This document shows, piece after piece, positions 62,074 to 64,000 of a DNA stretch of 64,000 nucleotides. This DNA is from Parundibacterium terreum. Its GTDB lineage: Bacteria; Pseudomonadota; Gammaproteobacteria; Burkholderiales; Burkholderiaceae_D. Made by a program: the position numbers and the translations under genes. A model generated the notes under the pieces. The model was not told the DNA's origin, did not search any database, and saw only the letters and a program-made list of their open reading frames with translations. The stretch's first letter is position 1. Each line of letters begins with the position of its first letter. The DNA lies in contig NZ_BMED01000001.1 in assembly GCF_014636315.1 (NCBI RefSeq), positions 1,679,941 to 1,743,940 of the forward strand, read 5' to 3'.

Positions 62074-64000
62074 ATGTTTGAAAAAATCCTGATTGCCAAT
62101 CGTGGTGAAATTGCCTGCCGGGTCATACGCTCCGCGCGCGCGCTGGGCTACCGCACGGTTGCAGTCTTCAGCGAAGCAGATGCGGATGCGCCGCATGTCG
62201 CGATGGCGGATGAGGCTGTCGCCATCGGCCCATCCGCCCCGTCAGAATCCTATCTGCGCATAGACAAACTGATTGCCGCGGCAAAAAAAACCGGAGCCGG
62301 GGCCATCCATCCCGGCTATGGCTTCCTGTCGGAAAACGCCGCATTTGCACAGGCTTGCCAGGATAACGGCCTGGTCTTCATTGGCCCGCCAGCCGAGGCG
62401 ATTACGCTAATGGGCAATAAGGCGGTAGCCAAGGCACGCATGACGGCGGCAGGTGTTCCGGTATCGCCCGGCTATCTGGGGCAGGAGCAAGGTGAAGCGC
62501 ATCTGCTGGCAGAAGCCGCGCGCATAGGTTTTCCGCTGCTGGTCAAGGCAGTGGCGGGAGGCGGCGGACGCGGCATACGCGTACTACAGCATGCAGCGGA
62601 ATTGCCCACAGCAATTGCCAGCGCAAGACGGGAGGCTCAATCCGCCTTCGGCGATGGCAGCCTGATGCTGGAAAAAATGATCGTCAATGGCCGCCACATA
62701 GAGATACAGGTATTTGCCGATGCGCACGGCAACGCGGTCTATCTGGGCGAGCGCGATTGCACCGCCCAGCGCCGCCGGCAAAAAGTCATAGAGGAAGCGC
62801 CGTCTCCTATCCTGACTCCGGCCCTGCGCGAACGCATGGGCAAGGATGCGGTGGCTGTGGCACTGGCAGTGGGCTATCGCGGCGCCGGCACAGTGGAATT
62901 CATGCTGGACCAGGAGATGCAGCACTATTTCCTTGAAATGAATACACGTATGCAGGTGGAGCATCCTGTTACCGAGATGATCACCGGCTACGACCTGGTG
63001 GAGTGGCAGATACGCGTTGCGGCCGGACTCCCTTTGCCGGTGACACAGGAACAGATACGTTATAGCGGTCATGCGATAGAGGCCCGCCTGTATGCTGAAG
63101 ACCCCTATACCGACTTCGCTCCGCAAACCGGCGAAATCGTCTGGTGGCAACCCGAGCGTGCCAAGGCCCATGCTGGTGTCCGCATTGATGATGGCATACG
63201 CAGCGGCAGCGTGGTGTCGCCCTACTACGATGCGATGGTGGCCAAGATCATCGCGCATGGCAGCGACCGAGCAGACGCTATCCGCAGACTGACAGCTGCG
63301 CTGGAAGATGCCCCTTTGCTGGGTCTGCCCAACAACGGCCGCTTTTTGCGCGATCTGGTGAATCACGAGGATTTCAAACACGCAAGAATGACCACGACCC
63401 TGCTGGACACCTGGTCGGCCAATGGCGAAGCGCTGCTGAAACGCCCGGTGGCACCTGACGAAACCTGGTGCACTGCCGCAGCCATACTCGCGGCAGGAGA
63501 GCAAGGCATGGGCGCGCGTGCAGACAGCGTGGCAGCGTTTGACATCAAACTGGATAGCGACGGGCTGCAACGCTCTTTGCGTGTGACGCCATTACCGGAT
63601 GGACTGATCAGCGTAAGCAGCAATCAGGAAAATCATCAACTGCAGATACTCTCGCTGGAAGAAGGATCACTACGCTACGTCTGGGATGGCGTCATCAAAA
63701 AAATTCCGGCACTACGGAAGAAATCCGGCACGGATGATGTGCTGTACCTGGTAGTTCGGGCCGCCGTATTCAGCTTCACCGAAGCCTCCCCCTTCCCCGC
63801 AGCAAATGCCGGCCAGGATGCGCGCCGTGTGCGCGCGCCGGTTGCAGGTGTCGTCACGCAGATCAGCGTGCAGGTCGGAGACGCGGTCAGCGCCGGTCAG
63901 CCTCTGGCCTGTGTAGAAGCAATGAAAATGGAAATGTGGCTGACCGCGAAAGCAGATGGAACAGTGAAGGCTATCAGCGCAAAACCCGGTGAGCAGGTCA
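62074..64000 (+). CDS. atuF: Geranyl-CoA carboxylase alpha subunit (biotin carboxylase/BCCP), 3' end cut
   Basis: The first 642 codons of a subunit usually near 660 residues. The biotin carboxylase part shows FEKILIANRGEIACRVIRSA, the ATP-grasp loop KAVAGGGGRGIR, and MNTRMQVEHPVTEM. A linker region leads to the biotinyl domain with Lys618 in VEAMKMEMW, so only the final strands are missing. GGAG precedes the start ten bases after atuE. It carboxylates biotin for AtuC. It completes the atuCDEF order; whether atuG/atuH follow cannot be seen. Confidence 0.9.
   Translation, partial: MFEKILIANRGEIACRVIRSARALGYRTVAVFSEADADAPHVAMADEAVAIGPSAPSESYLRIDKLIAAAKKTGAGAIHPGYGFLSENAAFAQACQDNGLVFIGPPAEAITLMGNKAVAKARMTAAGVPVSPGYLGQEQGEAHLLAEAARIGFPLLVKAVAGGGGRGIRVLQHAAELPTAIASARREAQSAFGDGSLMLEKMIVNGRHIEIQVFADAHGNAVYLGERDCTAQRRRQKVIEEAPSPILTPALRERMGKDAVAVALAVGYRGAGTVEFMLDQEMQHYFLEMNTRMQVEHPVTEMITGYDLVEWQIRVAAGLPLPVTQEQIRYSGHAIEARLYAEDPYTDFAPQTGEIVWWQPERAKAHAGVRIDDGIRSGSVVSPYYDAMVAKIIAHGSDRADAIRRLTAALEDAPLLGLPNNGRFLRDLVNHEDFKHARMTTTLLDTWSANGEALLKRPVAPDETWCTAAAILAAGEQGMGARADSVAAFDIKLDSDGLQRSLRVTPLPDGLISVSSNQENHQLQILSLEEGSLRYVWDGVIKKIPALRKKSGTDDVLYLVVRAAVFSFTEASPFPAANAGQDARRVRAPVAGVVTQISVQVGDAVSAGQPLACVEAMKMEMWLTAKADGTVKAISAKPGEQV

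Noticed and set aside
1-64000. CRISPR array, rRNA genes, insertion sequences
   Set aside because: No regularly spaced repeats, no rRNA-like sequence and no transposase frames or matching terminal inverted repeats were seen.
57191-64000. Cluster as a liu (leucine/isovalerate) operon
   Set aside because: Not excluded, but the order beta subunit, dehydrogenase, hydratase, alpha subunit matches atuCDEF, whereas liu starts with the dehydrogenase.

Overview
The window looks like chromosomal DNA of a betaproteobacterium of the order Burkholderiales, most likely the family Oxalobacteraceae (Herminiimonas or Janthinobacterium relatives). This rests on moderate GC content, on the protein sequences (a LysC-type aspartokinase followed by tRNA-Ser, an AtuCDEF/LiuR-type acyl-CoA cluster, a Burkholderiales-type trimeric porin, a PEP-CTERM protein) and on the lack of any plasmid or phage backbone. 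It is an inference from recognised families; no search was run. No integrase, transposase, rRNA operon or CRISPR array was seen.

Layout. 1-4.9 kb: a truncated ku gene behind an exported DUF4142 gene, panE, lysC, and tRNA-Ser(GCU) with a decayed tandem copy of its 3' end and terminator. 4.9-8.5 kb: a small catabolic unit (MFS permease, NTF2-like protein, PcaD-like hydrolase) divergent from an IclR regulator, with a good promoter and a three-half-site operator. 8.5-14.6 kb: mixed single genes (two exported alpha/beta hydrolases, FlxA-like, DUF1415, aquaporin, a solute-binding protein, an ornithine cyclodeaminase family protein). 14.8-18.4 kb: malate synthase behind a type II haloacid dehalogenase, divergent from a LysR regulator. 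18.4-22 kb: GNAT, YnfA, a chemoreceptor and a cold-shock protein with a long leader.

22-31.4 kb is a fatty or branched acyl-CoA island: TetR regulator, crotonase, thioesterase, two acyl-CoA dehydrogenases and an SDR on the minus strand, divergent from a thiolase and a FadB-type bifunctional enzyme. 31.5-40.7 kb holds a 39-residue membrane peptide, ChrA, a ClpP paralogue, a Bcr/CflA exporter, a PBP7-type peptidase, MarR, an acyltransferase and a DUF445 protein.

40.9-56.6 kb is rich in exported proteins: a very large lipoprotein nuclease behind a probable Pho box, a PEP-CTERM protein, PilU, an unknown protein plus CapA pair, another unknown, an exported adenosine deaminase, an exported oligopeptidase B, a ferredoxin, a solute-binding protein, a TPR protein and a porin. 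Together they suggest scavenging of extracellular DNA, nucleosides and peptides. From 57.2 kb to the end, a MerR regulator and an SCP2-domain protein are divergent from atuC-atuD-atuE-atuF, which run in the same order as the acyclic terpene (citronellol/geraniol) operon of Pseudomonas. The last gene is cut by the window edge.
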